Assembly: GCA_963931865.1 (NCBI GenBank)
Contig: OZ007516.1
Location: 8,487,615 to 8,551,614 of the forward strand
DNA: 64,000 nt
Direction of reading: 5' to 3'
DNA from: Axinella damicornis
Taxonomy: Eukaryota > Porifera > Demospongiae > Axinellida > Axinellidae
Below the pieces are notes generated by a model. That model searched no databases and had not been told where the DNA came from. It was given only the letters and a program-made list of their open reading frames with translations. Shown here one piece after another: positions 1 to 11,582 of this stretch (positions are counted from its first letter, which is position 1; the number at the start of each line of letters is the position of its first letter). A program made the translations under genes and the position numbers.

Positions 1-1102
1 TATGTGCTTGAAGGTCATCCTAGCCCTCCTCCGTTCCCCACCCCTCATACCTTACTCTCCATACACTCGTGTCCTCCTCATGCACCCTCACTCCTCTACT
101 CTCACACCCACCCATATGCATCCTCACACTCCCACTATCCTCACTTTCTCCCAAACCTCAACCCTTCCCACACTCACACACTCCCCATACTCACATCCAC
201 CCTCCTCATATTCCCCTCCCAACCCTCTCCACCCTCTTGACTTGACTTGGACTACCCTTGAGGGGATTACCATAATGGTGGCTAACGAGGGCCTGGAGAA
301 GGCATGCAGAGACAATTGAACTGGGGACCGACTCCCTCTGAAGGATGCGGTGTAAACTATTTCAGGTGGAACACCTTGCACTCACTCTCTGTCTACTTCT
401 TCATCCGAAGAGGCCATCTCCACAGATCTGCCAACTCCCTCCTCTCTTCCATGAACAGCCTTCTTCTAAAACTAACAGTAATGAGAAAGTGGTGGAGTAT
501 TGATGTGGAGAAGCACTGTAAGTCAGACTCCAATTCGCTAGCCACATCTACATGTACAGCAACATACTATACACACCACGTTAGTTTTGTACAGTGGCCA
601 TGCCAAGTACTTCATGTAGCAAACTCTGTCCAACAGATCAACAGTGTACACACAAGGTAGGCTAGTACAAACAATGGATGACTGCAGAGGCCCAAGATCA
701 GGTTTATAGCTACATGTAACAACTGACACTTTCTACACCCATCCTCAGTGGATGCCTGTTTCCACAGTAGATGGCCATGGGTCAAAGCACGTGCATCCAC
801 AACCCCTAGTCTCGGCCCCAGACCTAAACCAAGATGCGATCCGTGCTGGGGTGGGTTTGGGTCTGGCCTGAGACTACCACAACCCCCAGCCCCACCAGTA
901 CTGGTGTGGTGACAAACCTGGCACTGGTCAATGATGGAGTGAACCCTCTCCAGATCACGCACTCGTGGGACCTTGATGAGGTAGATCTGCTCTGCCTCAC
1001 CCCTCAGGGTTGGTCTCCAGGGTCCTCACAGAGTGACAGCTGCTGCATACTTCTGCACAGCCAAGGCAACTTTTGGAGGGCTGCTTTGTGTGCTACATAC
1101 AG

Positions 1103-1135
<33 letters not shown>

Positions 1136-3890
1136 CGTAGAGAGAGGGAGAGAGAGGGAGAGGGAGAGAGAGAGATACTATTTGCAAAGCGATAATAGTT
1201 AATACATATTACATATGGGCATGGACTACAAGTGCATCATACTGTCACATGATTCACACACATGGTCACATGATCTATGTACCTCAGTGGGCATGCTATG
1301 CTAGACCACTCTTGGCTGATGAATCACAGTAGTTAGTTGTGAAGTGTGACCCTTCGAATCCAAGGGCCCCGGGGGTGTTGTACATAGCAACCCTTTCTCT
1401 GTGTGTGGGAGGGAGACGAGGAGGAGGTCAGACATGGAGGGAGGACCGACTGGTGGATGTGGAGGAAGGACTGGAAGACAAGAGAGCCTCGCGTCAAGAG
1501 CTTCTGATGGGAGCTACATGTGGTGTGTGGGTGTGAGTGGTGTATGCATGTGTGAATGTGTGTGATTGGGAAGGCGTGTGAGTGAAGTGTACATGCGAGG
1601 GGTGTGTGAGGAGGTACGATGTGTGAAAGAGATGTGTAAATACGCTGTGTGTTTGAACCTAATGCAACCACTCCAGAAGTTTGGAGATGTTGCATGACTT
1701 TGTGAACAAAGTACACGACAGAGCATTGTTCATGGAACTGCAGTTCAATTTCCTTCCGGCATGGCACCTCAAGCTGATACAAACTAAGTACAACCATAGG
1801 TATACAGCTACGTAGCAAACAAACTACATATGCAGCCAAAATAATTTCAGCTAGCTATGCAAATAGTTACCACATTACTGGAGACTACAGGAGATTACTG
1901 GAGATTACAGGAGATTACTGGAGATTACAGGAGATATATATGCAACAGATGCAATGTTCGTATACCTGTTCATACTCCAGCAGTGGAGAGGGCGGGGCCA
2001 TGGCATGACTTCTGCAGCATACAATCCCAGCAGTGGAGTTGACGACCATGTGTCCCGACTTTAAGATTTTGAGATGGGATCAGGAGTCTGATGTTCCCAG
2101 CCATTTTGAACTGGACGTACATCCAGCAGCTGTAGCGGTGGCCTGCCGATGGAATTAATTTTTGGCCTATTTTCAGGCCACTTTTGAGCTGCAGGATGCC
2201 TTTTGCTCGACCAGAAGTAGCAGCTCACAAAGGGATATGAGCTCATCGGGGGAGAGAATGCGTGGCTTTGATTGGTTGCAGACTGTGAGTAGGGAGGATT
2301 TCGTTTCTCCTGCTCTTTGTGTATATATAGTGGCTGTGTGCATAGTGTGTGTATTGCGTACAGTGTGTGTGTGTGTGTGTGCGTGTGCATGTACAATGTA
2401 CATTGTGTGTGGTGCTCATGATGGCTTGTTCAATGCAGATATTACAGCATCCTGCCGCAATGGTTACGTACTGAAAGATCAATTTCTTCTTGTACTATTA
2501 TGTGCTTGAAGGTCATCCTAGCCCTCCCCCTTCATACCTCACTCTCCATACACTCGTGTCCTCCTCATGCACCCTCATCACACCCATCCTCACATTCCCC
2601 TTATACTCACCTTTTCAAACCTATCGGAGTGTGGTGGTGGGGGGGGGGGAGTAAACTAGTCATTTTCATGGTTTGTACTTTACTTCCTTGATGCACGGCA
2701 CTCCTGTAGTTGTGAGTGCATACTATTTGCACAGCTATATATAGTTACCATAATTATGGGCATGGACTACAAGTGATCCACACACATGGTCACATGATCT
2801 ACATACCTCAGATGGCATGCTCACTCTTGGTTGCTGAATTGCAGTAGTTCCTTGTGAAGTGTGACCCTTCCAAGGGCCCTGGGGGTATCATACAGGTCAA
2901 TGGTTGCGTAGCAATCCTTTCTGTATATGTGCGAGGGAGACGAGGAGGAGGAAAAGGAGGAGGGAGTGAAGGGAGGACTGACTGGTGGGTGCAGAGGAAG
3001 GGCTAGAGAGCCTCACGTCTAGAGCTTCTGATGGGGGTCACATGTGGTGGTGTGTGTGATGATGGTGTGTGTGTGTGTGTGGGTGTGAGTGGTGTAGGCA
3101 TGTGTCAATGTGTGTGTTTGTGAGGGTGTGTGAGTGAAGTGTATGGGGGATAGCATGTGCATGAGGGGTGCGTGAGGAGGTACAAGAGATGTGTAAATAC
3201 GCTGTGTGTTTGAACCTCATGCACCCACTCCAGAAGTTTGGAGATGCTGCATGATGAAGTACACAACAGAGCATTGTTCATGAGACTGCGGTTTAAATTC
3301 CTTCCAATTGACGGAACCTCAAGTTGATACAATCTTCAATCTAACTGCAGCTATACAGCTGTGTAGACAGCCAAAATAATTCTTCAACTTAGCTGTGCTA
3401 ATAGTTATCACATTACTGGAGATTACTGGAGATTACTGGAGATATTATGCAACTGATGCAATGTTCCTATACCTGTTTGTACTCCACCAGTGGAGAGGGC
3501 GGGTCCATGACTTTGAATTCGTCCTATGTAGCAGACAATCCCAGCAGTGGAGCTGACGACCAGATGTCCTCACTTCAAGATTTCGGGATGGGATGAGTCT
3601 GATGTCCCAGCCATTCTGAACTGGAGGTACATCCACCAGCTGTAGTGGTGGTCTGCCGCTGGAACTGGTAGAATTAATTTTCGATTGTTTTCAGGCCACT
3701 TTTGATCTGCAAGATGCAATATAATTGTGTGTTTGTCTCGACCTGAAGTAGCAGGTCACCAAGGGACGGGTGCTCATCGGGGGAGAGAACAGCTGTGATT
3801 GCATGGTTGCATATTGTGAGTGGGAAGGATTTTCACTTCTCCAGCTATTTGCGTACAGTGGCTGTGTGTGTAGTCAGTGTGTGTATCATA

Positions 3891-3894
<4 letters not shown>

Positions 3895-3982
<88 letters not shown>
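3895..3982. repeat. (TG)n microsatellite
   Basis: About 44 uninterrupted TG units, followed by an imperfect TG/CG tail. Shorter TG tracts sit at the equivalent place in the neighbouring duplicate copies (about 1110-1136, 2361-2380 and 7475-7490), so the tract expanded inside the duplicated unit. ORFs of CVCV or HTHT type across it are artefacts. Confidence 0.95.
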
Positions 3983-3988
<6 letters not shown>

Positions 3989-4518
3989 GCGTGTACGGTG
4001 TGTGTTTGTGTGTGTGTGGGTGTGGGTTAAATTTGTACATTGCATGTGTTCATGATGGCCAGTTTCAGTCCAGATATCACATCAACTGCCACCATGGTTA
4101 CATGTTCTGATGATGCCTATCAAAGATCAAGTTCTTCTTGTACTATTATGTGCTTGAAGGTCATCCTAGCCCTTCCCCCTCACACCTTCCCCACCCCTCA
4201 TACCTCACTCTCCATACACTCATGTCCTCCTCATGCACCCTCACCCCTCCACTCTCACACCCAACCATCCTCACACTCCCACTATCCTCACTTTCTCAAC
4301 CTTCCCCACACTCACACGCTCCCCATACTCACATCCACCCTCCTCATATTCCCCTGCCAACCCTCTCCACCCTCTTGACTTGACTTGACTACCCTTGAGG
4401 GGATTACCATAATGGTGGCTAACAAGGGACTGGAGAAGGCAGAGACAATTGAACCAGGGACCGACATCTATACATCCCCTCTGAAGGATGCAGTGTGAAC
4501 AATTTCAGGTGGAACACC

Positions 4519-4665
4519 GTCCTACTAATTTTTTAGGGTAGAACTGAGTGAACTCCTAGGAGAGAAGGAAAATCTCCTATGGCAGTGGTGAGACTCGAAC
4601 CAGCAACCTTTTGATTAGCAGTCGAATGCTTTAACTAACCACTCGGCCACCAGCCACCCCTTCAC
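4519..4665 (-). mobile_element. tRNA-Ser-like SINE
   Basis: On the minus strand there is a Pol III box A (TGGCCGAGTGG, about 4641-4652) and a box B-like GGTTCGAGTCT (about 4588-4598). Between them is a tRNA-like anticodon arm with loop CTGCTAA, i.e. Ser-GCT. The acceptor ends do not pair and the long variable arm of a true tRNA-Ser is missing, so this is a tRNA-derived SINE head rather than a working tRNA. Its 3' end, AAAAAATTAGTAGGAC, falls where the duplicated copy starting at 4147 breaks off relative to the copy at position 1. Confidence 0.55.
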
Positions 4666-4993
4666 CCCCACACACAATTGGATCACATCTGGAGGACCGT
4701 ACCTCTCTGGTTGCAGCTAGCTTGGTGGTCATTCCCATTTGGTTCCCTCATCCTAGGCCAGCACCTGGAGGGACAGCTCCGCCTCAGGAGCTCAATACAC
4801 TCACTTCCAGTAGTAGATGCTCCGCATGACCACGAGCCTGTCCCTCTGAGGGACAGATGATTTTAAGTCCAGGTTAATACATATGGATGGAGAACAACCA
4901 CAAACAGTTGTAACGACAACATGACAATTAACCAAACAAGCAAGTTACACAGTTAAGTATGCACACAAGACCAGTCCTAGCGCTGAACTTACC

Positions 4994-4994
<1 letters not shown>

Positions 4995-5033
<39 letters not shown>
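4995..5033. repeat. Poly-C run
   Basis: About 39 consecutive C followed by CACCACCACC. It is one of at least eight G/C homopolymers longer than 20 in the window. Confidence 0.95.
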
Positions 5034-5080
5034 ACCACCACCACCAAACAAAAATCCTGGATGAAACCCTGCTGATACCC

Positions 5081-5580
5081 TTACACAATAGCCTCGGCTT
5101 CGCTCTTGAGTCTGTGAATTATCATACTCTCATATACCATACAGTGCATGACAGTATGAACACGGGGTTTGTAGTTACTACAAACTTGATGAGTGAACTC
5201 AAGTTTGAATAATGTTTCCATGACAATAGGATGAACACTAACCGGAAGTAGGCAAATACAACTCCAAGCCATGCACACTACAACTTCGGAAAACAGTGAA
5301 CACAACTGCGGCTGAGCATCTCATTCCTCTTTCATTAAGGACAGCAAAATGTACGCAACACCTTCACGTATATAACTTGTAATCGCAAGGGAACTGTATT
5401 CACCAAAGGGTGAGCGATAGCAAAGTTCAGTCCCTGTAGAAACGATAGACTCCAAATAAGTCCCTGGCTATATATAAGTTGGTTTCTGCTCCGCACAATG
5501 GCAGATGTAAGTCAAGCTATTGACTTGGCAGCAATATACTACGTACTCTTGAAGCGCTTCGTGCGGCCACTTGAAGCTCT
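5081..5580 (+). repeat. Duplicated block with promoter-like start, copy 1
   Basis: This block is repeated at about 8130-8450. Both copies share GTTTGTAGTTACTACAAA, then 'CAAAGTTCAGTCCCTGTA', then an ATG reading MADVSQAIDLAAIYY here (5498) and MAEVVSQAVDLAAIYC in copy 2 (8353). The conserved ATG after a shared upstream region suggests a duplicated first exon. A GTAAGT directly after MAD could be a splice donor. No downstream exons were found. Confidence 0.4.
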
Positions 5581-5598
5581 ACAAAATCTTGCACTTCG

Positions 5599-5668
5599 TA
5601 GCCTCGTTCCCCCTAGCTTTTTGTCGCTTACAGTTTTGTTCACGCGTGAAAGAGCCTGGGAACGAGGA
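5599..5668. mobile_element. Hairpin element, CTCGTTCCCAG family, degenerate
   Basis: It begins TAGCCTCGTTCC and ends GAGCCTGGGAACGAGGA, with a short unrelated centre. The ends belong to the family of palindromic elements found across the window. Confidence 0.6.
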
Positions 5669-7536
5669 TATGCACTTTGGTTGTCAACAGAATCCAAACT
5701 AGTGCTATATAGGTAATCTCATTCAACGTTCGTATTGCACACGCCGATAAGCTGCGCAGGGTTTGCGCATGACAAAAGGTTGGAGACTGCCTGAGTAGGA
5801 GCCTCATCCATGTACTCTTCACTGCCTAAACCACTAGTTCTCCCCTCTCCTACCACACACCCTCACTCTCTGTCTACTTCTTTATCCAAAGAGGCCATCT
5901 CCACAGATCTGCCAACTCCCTCCTCTCTTCCTCAATCAGCCTTCTGCAGAGAAATGAGGAAGTGGTGGAGTATGTGGAGAAGCACTCGAAGTCTGGGATC
6001 ATCAAACTCCAATTCAATTGTAGCTAGCCACACCTACAGCAACATACTACACACCACATTAGTTTTGTATAGTGGCCATGTCAAGTACTTCATGTAGCAA
6101 ACTCTGTCCACCAAATCAACAGTGTACACACAAGGTAGCTAGGCTAGTACAAACAATGGAGGACTGCAGAGGCCCAAGATCAGGTTTATAGCTAACAACT
6201 GACACTTTCTACATACATCCTCAGCGAATGCGTATTTCCACAGTGAGTAGATGGCACGTTCACAACCCCCAGCCCCGCCAGTACTGGTGTGGTGACAAAC
6301 CTGGCACTGGTCAATGATGGAGCGAACCTTCTCCAGGTCAGGCACTCGTGGGATCTTGCCGAGGGAGACTCAGATCTGCTCTGCGGTCTCCAGGGTCCTC
6401 TCTGAGAGTATGAATCGCTGACAGCTGCTGTATACTTCTGCAGCTGCCAAGGCAACCGATTGCCATTTGGAGGCTGCTTCATGCTACATACAGTGTGCAG
6501 TGTGTGTGGGTGTGTATTTTTTGCGTAGTCATTTTCATGGTTGTTAGTTACCTCCGCTGCACAGCACTCCTGTAGTTGCGAGTGCATGCATACTATTTGC
6601 ACAGCTATATATAGTTACATACGACATATATATGGGCATGGACTACAAGTGTATCATACTGTCACATGATCCACACTTGGCTCACATGATCCACACACTT
6701 GGTCACATGATCTACGTACCTCACTGGGCATGCTATGCTAGCCCACTCTTGGCTGCTGAATCGCCGTAGTTCCTTGTGAAGTGTGACCCTTCCAAGGGCC
6801 CTGGCGGTGTCGTACAGGTAAAATAGTTGCATAGCAACCCTTTCTGTGTGTGTGGGGGCGGAGATTAGGAGGAGGAAAAGGAGGAGGGAGGGCGTGCATG
6901 GAGGGAGGACCAACTGGTGGGTGCGGAGGAAGGGCTAGAAAGCCTCTCCTCTGATGGGGGGTACGTGTGATGGGGTGTGTGATGATGGTGTGTGTATGTG
7001 GGTGTGAGTGAGTAGGCATGTGTGAATGCGTGTGATTGGGAGAGTGTGTGAGTGAAGTGTATGGGGGATGAAAAGGGGTGTGTGAGGAGGTAAAATGTAT
7101 ATATGAAAGAGATGTGTAAATACACTGTGTGTTAACCTCATGCACCCACCAGAAGTTTGGAGATGTGCATGACTTGTGAACAAAGTACGCAACAGAGCAT
7201 AATTATATTGTTCATGGAACTGCAGTTCCGATTGGCGGCACCTCAAGTTGATACAATTGCTGAAATTCAAAATAGCATGGACTTACATCTAACTACAACT
7301 ATAGCTACATACTACAACTACGACAAGTACTAGGTCACAAAGGGACGGGTACGTGCTCATCGGGGGAGAGAACGGCTGCGATTGGTTGCAGATTGTGAGT
7401 AGGGAGATTTTCGTTTCTCCAGCTCTTTGCGTATAGTGGCTGTGTGTGTAGTGGGTGTATTGCGTATGCAGTATGTGTGTGTGTGTGTGTACATTGCTCA
7501 TGATGGCTATAGTTCAGTCCAGATATCACTAGGGCT

Positions 7537-7630
7537 GAGCGATTATTTCGATTATGCGATTAATCGTGATTATCTCTAAGCATCACGATGGTGATTGCAG
7601 CAATCGATGGTGATTGCAGCAATCGCCACC
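7537..7630. mobile_element. Short element end, CTAGGGCTGAGCGAT type
   Basis: CTAGGGCTGAGCGATTATTTCG is followed by an AT-rich palindromic stretch and a tandem GGTGATTGCAGCAATCG. A related end in reverse orientation (CTAGGACTGAGTGATAAT on the minus strand) lies at about 40427-40495. Superfamily not assigned. Confidence 0.4.
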
Positions 7631-8493
7631 GCGATGTTAGTCACACGCGCAAAAGTGCTTATGGGTTTTCATGAATATACTTAACAGGACTGTGAATACA
7701 ATAATCGGGACTACAATTTCAGGAAAACTGGAAATTCCACAAAACTGGAAATTCATCAAGTTGCTGTTTCTGTAAAATCTGGAAATCAAGGATTCCAGAC
7801 AAGCCTTATCACAAGGAAGCCTTACCACAAGGCATCTGGGGTTGCAGTTCTTTGATTTCAACAAAACACTAGCTGTCTGCATGGTGCAGTTTTGCAGAAA
7901 AGCAGAATGGCCACTTTTGTACCATCTCTTGGGTTACAGTTACTTGATTTCAGCAAAACACAAATGGTTTAGTTACAGTGTCTAGGAATTTCTAGTGCAG
8001 TTTTGCAGAAAAGCAGAATGGCCGCTTTTGTACACTCATTATCCCCTACACTCACTTTCTCCCAACTCTCAACCCTCCCACTGTCACACACTCGGAGTGA
8101 CTCCCAATCCTCACATTCTCCATTCTGTAGGTGAATTATCATTGTGATATTACCCTCATAAACGCATGACGGTATGAACATGTGGTTTGTAGTTACTACA
8201 AAGTTGATGAGTGAACGTTTCAATAATCACTATAACAATGTTTCCATGACAATGGGATTAACATGTAGCGAGCGATAACAAAGTTCAGTCCCTGTATATA
8301 GAACCGATAGACTCCAAACAAGTCCTGGCTAAGTTGTCTTCTGCTCCGTACAATGGCAGAAGTAGTAAGTCAGGCAGTTGACCTGGCAGCGATATACTGC
8401 TCGTATGAAGTTTTGTGTGGCCAGTTGAAGCTCTACAAATTTACACTTTGGTGGTCAACAGAATCATATTGTGCATGCTGCACTCTTAGAATG
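7631..8493. other. Intergenic; internal duplication and first-exon copy 2
   Basis: A stretch of about 7890-8035 repeats 'GTTTTGCAGAAAAGCAGAATGG' twice. About 8130-8450 is the second copy of the promoter-like block described at 5081. No complete gene was seen. Confidence 0.5.
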
Positions 8494-8889
8494 GACCATT
8501 TTCCGCTGATGTCACTTCCTGTGTACTAATTAATCAACATTGTTGCACTGCCCTGATTTTCACTTAGAATGTACTGTATGAGGTATGTGGATGATATCTC
8601 AAGTTTGAGTGCATTAGCTCGTTGGGTACAGGAGTTATGAGCCAGCGAAATTTGTCCATTTCCCATAGAGAATGTATTAGGGGGGGCAAAAGTTGCCCCC
8701 CCTAATACATTCTCTATGGGAAATGGACAAACTTCACTGGTACGTAACTCTGGAAAACAACAAGCTAATGCACTCAAACTTGAGATATCATCTAAGTATC
8801 TCATACAGTACATTCTAGGTGAAAATCAGGGCAATCCAGCAATGCCGATTAATTAGTACACAGGAAGTGACATCACATGGAAAATGGTC
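8494..8889. mobile_element. Fold-back palindrome, ~190-bp arms
   Basis: The left arm starts GACCATTTTCC and the right arm ends GGAAAATGGTC. The arms are complementary along nearly their whole length with scattered mismatches, and meet at a short centre (GGGGGGGCAAAAGTTGCCCCCC, about 8683-8705). Both arms carry CACTTCCTGTGTACTAATTA and GATATCTCAAGTTTGAGTGC. The 95-codon minus ORF over it is a by-product. No clear target duplication was found. Confidence 0.85.
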
Positions 8890-9479
8890 TATTGAGGTGG
8901 TTATAGCACACCTGCAAGTGGCATATGCACACCAGTTGTACAGCACACCACTGGTGTGCCGCAAGAGAAGTGTGCAGATCACACCAATGCTGCAAAGTAA
9001 TGTGCCGCCCACACCATATAGGTGGATGTAGCACACTTGGTTTGAATGGTGTAATGCAAGATGGAGTGCATAGAACACTGTTTTTGGAATTTGGCATGCT
9101 AAGCGTGCACGTAACACATCACACATAAAAAAGTGGACAAATTTAATTGATGCGGTGTACGATGTAATACACCCTCACACCATGCACTTTAGGCCAGTGC
9201 CAATTGCAGCATTGGTGTGTGGACCCTCGGACAGCCATTTGGCATACGAGACAGTAGTGAGTTGTAGCCATCTAAGTAGTGCATCAGTGATAAATTTTAT
9301 TGCAAATCTCGTGCTGAAGGGGGGTATATACAAACTGCACAATTCACTACTTGATAGCAATTTTTTCCCCTATTCTGCAGGATTTACTGTGCTGTGTGAT
9401 CATCTTTCACCTCCTACATGATTGTACAGTTGACGACATATATAATATTACAAAATAAAACCTCACTTCCTATTATGCG
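8890..9479. other. Intergenic, no gene seen
   Basis: Contains a loose run of 'CACACC/GTGTGC' words (about 8905-9035) and short ORFs with no recognisable motif. Confidence 0.5.
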
Positions 9480-9545
9480 GTCTCGTTCCCAGACCGCAAA
9501 CGCGCACCTGACAGTGCGCATTTCCATGGGGTCTGGGAACGAGAC
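9480..9545. mobile_element. Hairpin element, CTCGTTCCCAG family
   Basis: Ends are GTCTCGTTCCCAGACC and GGTCTGGGAACGAGAC; the centre contains GCGCAC/GTGCGC. About 66 bp. Confidence 0.75.
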
Positions 9546-9625
9546 GATTTGCACTGGTCACGTGCAACAAATTTAGCAAGGCGCGGGCATATAGCGCATG
9601 GCACCGGGCCGGCCCGGGGCAAATA

Positions 9626-9677
9626 AGTCTCGTGCCCAGACCACACCCCCCCAGGGGTGTGGTCTGGGCACGAGACT
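9626..9677. mobile_element. Hairpin element, CTCGTTCCCAG family variant
   Basis: AGTCTCGTGCCCAGACCACACC is answered by its near-perfect complement ending GGTCTGGGCACGAGACT. The element is almost all stem, about 52 bp. It carries TGCCC for TTCCC in both arms, so the change is matched on both sides. Confidence 0.75.
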
Positions 9678-9900
9678 ACATGGCATAGTCTGGGAAGTCC
9701 ATTTCGGGAAACTGCAATTAAGTGGTATCAAGCACAAAAGGTGTTAATGAGTGATAGAAAAACAATGGTTAGTGAATACTGCAATGCTGAATCCATGCAG
9801 CCAGTATATACAAAAGTGGGGCTAAAGTGATAACCTGCATGCTTTGTGTGCATCAATATATATATAGCGCTAGCTATATATAGTCCGACAGATAGAGTGA

Positions 9901-10533
9901 TTACCGATACTGCGGGCAGTACTTGATCGTATGGGCTCTGTCCCCATTTGCGCCACACAGCGGACAGGTGTACGCAGGGCAGGTGACTTTGCCGTCCACA
10001 TCCTTCAGGTACGTAGTGAGAAGTATAGAAACGTTCACATTCACCATTGTTGCGGCAGAATACACAAACCTGGCGTTTGCCTATCGTCCTCCTACTGGAA
10101 TATCGCGCCATCAGCATGGATACCATCGCAGAACCCTCCTCGCCCAGCAGCATGGCCGCGCGTGTAGGGATAGTAGAGGTCGATGATATCGTAGGACTCT
10201 GTGCTGTTGTTGTTTTCTTTTCTTGGGGGGAGGGGAGGATGAAAATTCGGAGCCAGCGCTGCCAAGGCCGACCCATCGTTTCCGCATCTCGTTGTATTCG
10301 AGTGGGCTGTCAGTGTTGTTAACGGGCTCTTCTTTCGCACAAAAACTTTTCACAAGATTGAACAGGCCGAAGTAGTCTCGAAACAGGTTGAACTCTAAAA
10401 CTTCCGGGTCTTGTGTTTCTTTGCTCATGCCTGCGCTGTCTAGGTCAGCACTATCGATATCAAATGGGGTTATTTGCAACGCCCTCAGCATCTTTTTGAC
10501 AGCATGCATCATGCAGGTGGATGTGAAAAGCAA
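9901..10533 (-). pseudogene. nanos: Nanos-like zinc-finger gene with frame breaks
   Basis: Nanos proteins repress mRNAs together with Pumilio and CCR4-NOT and mark germline or stem cells. The N-terminal part (10533 down to about 10240) has FNLFRDYFGLFNLV, matching the Nanos NOT1-interacting motif, followed by a basic PPPKKRKQ. The zinc-finger part (about 10075 to the TAA at 9901-9903) has [18 protein letters not shown], then [10 protein letters not shown] and [17 protein letters not shown]. All eight Cys/His ligands are present with normal spacing. The pieces lie in different frames. A one-base difference fits the C-rich run near 10228-10242, and an extra GTAC sits between the SHY and LKD codons (about 10010-10013). 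About three residues are also missing before AYTC. It is either a pseudogene or a real gene with assembly errors. No intron was needed. Confidence 0.75.
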
Positions 10534-10562
10534 TATTAACTGCTGTGCAGAGTTAGCGCATT

Positions 10563-10960
10563 ACAAAAAGTTGAGGCTGCCTGAGTAGGAGATGCACTCT
10601 TCACTGCTACACCACTAGTTCTCCCCTCTCCTCCGACACACCACTCACTCTCTGTTTACTTCTTTATCCAAAGAGGCCATCTCCACAGATCTGCCAACTC
10701 CCTCCTCTTTTCCTTGATCAGCCTTCTTCTGCAGAGTAATGAGAAAGTGATGGAGTATAATATAATATGTGGAGAAACACAGACTCAATTGTAGCTAGCC
10801 ACACCTACAGAAACACAATCTACTAAGTCACCACATTAGTGGCCATGCCAAGTACTTCTTGACTCTGTCCAACAAATCAACAGTGTACACACAAGGTAAG
10901 ATCAGGTTTAGAGCTAACAACATACACTTTGTACATACATGCATCCTCAGTGGAGGCCTA
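10563..10960. repeat. Partial copy of the 5784-7530 repeat
   Basis: TGCCTGAGTAGGAG, CCACTAGTTCTCCCCTCTCC and GAGGCCATCTCCACAGATCT repeat the start of the copy at 5784 in order. Similarity ends near 10960. Confidence 0.65.
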
Positions 10961-11582
10961 TTTCCACAGTATAGCAAAGCTCATTCACAATCCTGACTTG
11001 GGTTGCTATCTCTGCAGGCTTTTTGAAATTCCCTTAGCATACAGGAGTTGCCATCTCCCTCCCTCTTCTCTGCCTTCTTTCTTTACCTCTCTCCCCCTCC
11101 TTTCTCTATTCTCTCTCAGTCTCTCTAGCTCAGACGACTACAAGGCAATCTCGGCCTCGTTCCCAGACGCCGAGTCTTATTCCCAAGCGGCATGGGGTCT
11201 GGCACTATCCTATAGCTACTTGCATTATGAATCAACTAGAGGGAGAGCAATGGTAGAGTGGCCTACCGGAGGAGACGAACGCCATCGGTGACTGAAGAAA
11301 AACGACAGAGACAAGAACACGCTCATCACTGTCCTCAGTTGACGCGTGCACTGGATAATTCCCGCCAAAACATGAACCGCCAAAGATGTCAACCAATCAG
11401 ATCGTAGCGTTACAGGCGCGTGCCTGGATGCCTGCACGCGCTCAGGCAAGGCTGCGGGGGGTATATAAAGCAAGTCCAGTTGTGTCCAAGCCATTCGGGT
11501 TAGGATTAGCTCGGGTGAGGTTAAGGTGAGGTGAGCCCTCACCCTAACTTTACCCATGCTGAATACCTTTCACCACCAGGTA
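10961..11582. other. Intergenic; degenerate hairpin element, TATA-like motif
   Basis: At about 11155 'CCTCGTTCCCAGACGCC' followed by GGGGTCTGGCAC is a decayed member of the hairpin family. A TATATAAAGC box lies at 11462 near GGTTAGGATTAG. No gene was recognised downstream. Confidence 0.4.

Larger units (their letters stand above)
1..7530. repeat. Low-copy tandem segmental duplication with broken exons
   Basis: The motif TATGTGCTTGAAGGTCATCC recurs at about 1, 2499 and 4147, each time followed by the same CT-rich block. The material after it (minus-strand coding-like blocks, a GGAGATTACT minirepeat, a TG tract, 'CATCGGGGGAGAGAA') recurs in the same order, with one more long copy at about 5784-7530. 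Copies differ by indels. On the minus strand several blocks look like exons, for example LEVPCRKEIELQFHEQ (about 1700-1770), LFYLYDTARALGRV (about 6790-6830) and EKVRSIIDQCQVCHH (about 6285-6340). They are interrupted by stops or frame changes in the various copies. I do not recognise the gene. A functional parent copy may lie outside the window. Confidence 0.7.

Noticed and set aside
3770..4110. ORFs of CVCV/HTHT repeats on both strands (also 47641-47970)
   Set aside because: Direct translations of (TG)n; no start context or domain.
4570..4655. Functional tRNA-Ser gene
   Set aside because: Acceptor stem does not pair and the long variable arm is missing; better read as a SINE head.
8526..9128. 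95-103-codon minus ORFs
   Set aside because: They lie in the palindrome arm or in repeated CACACC words with no motif.
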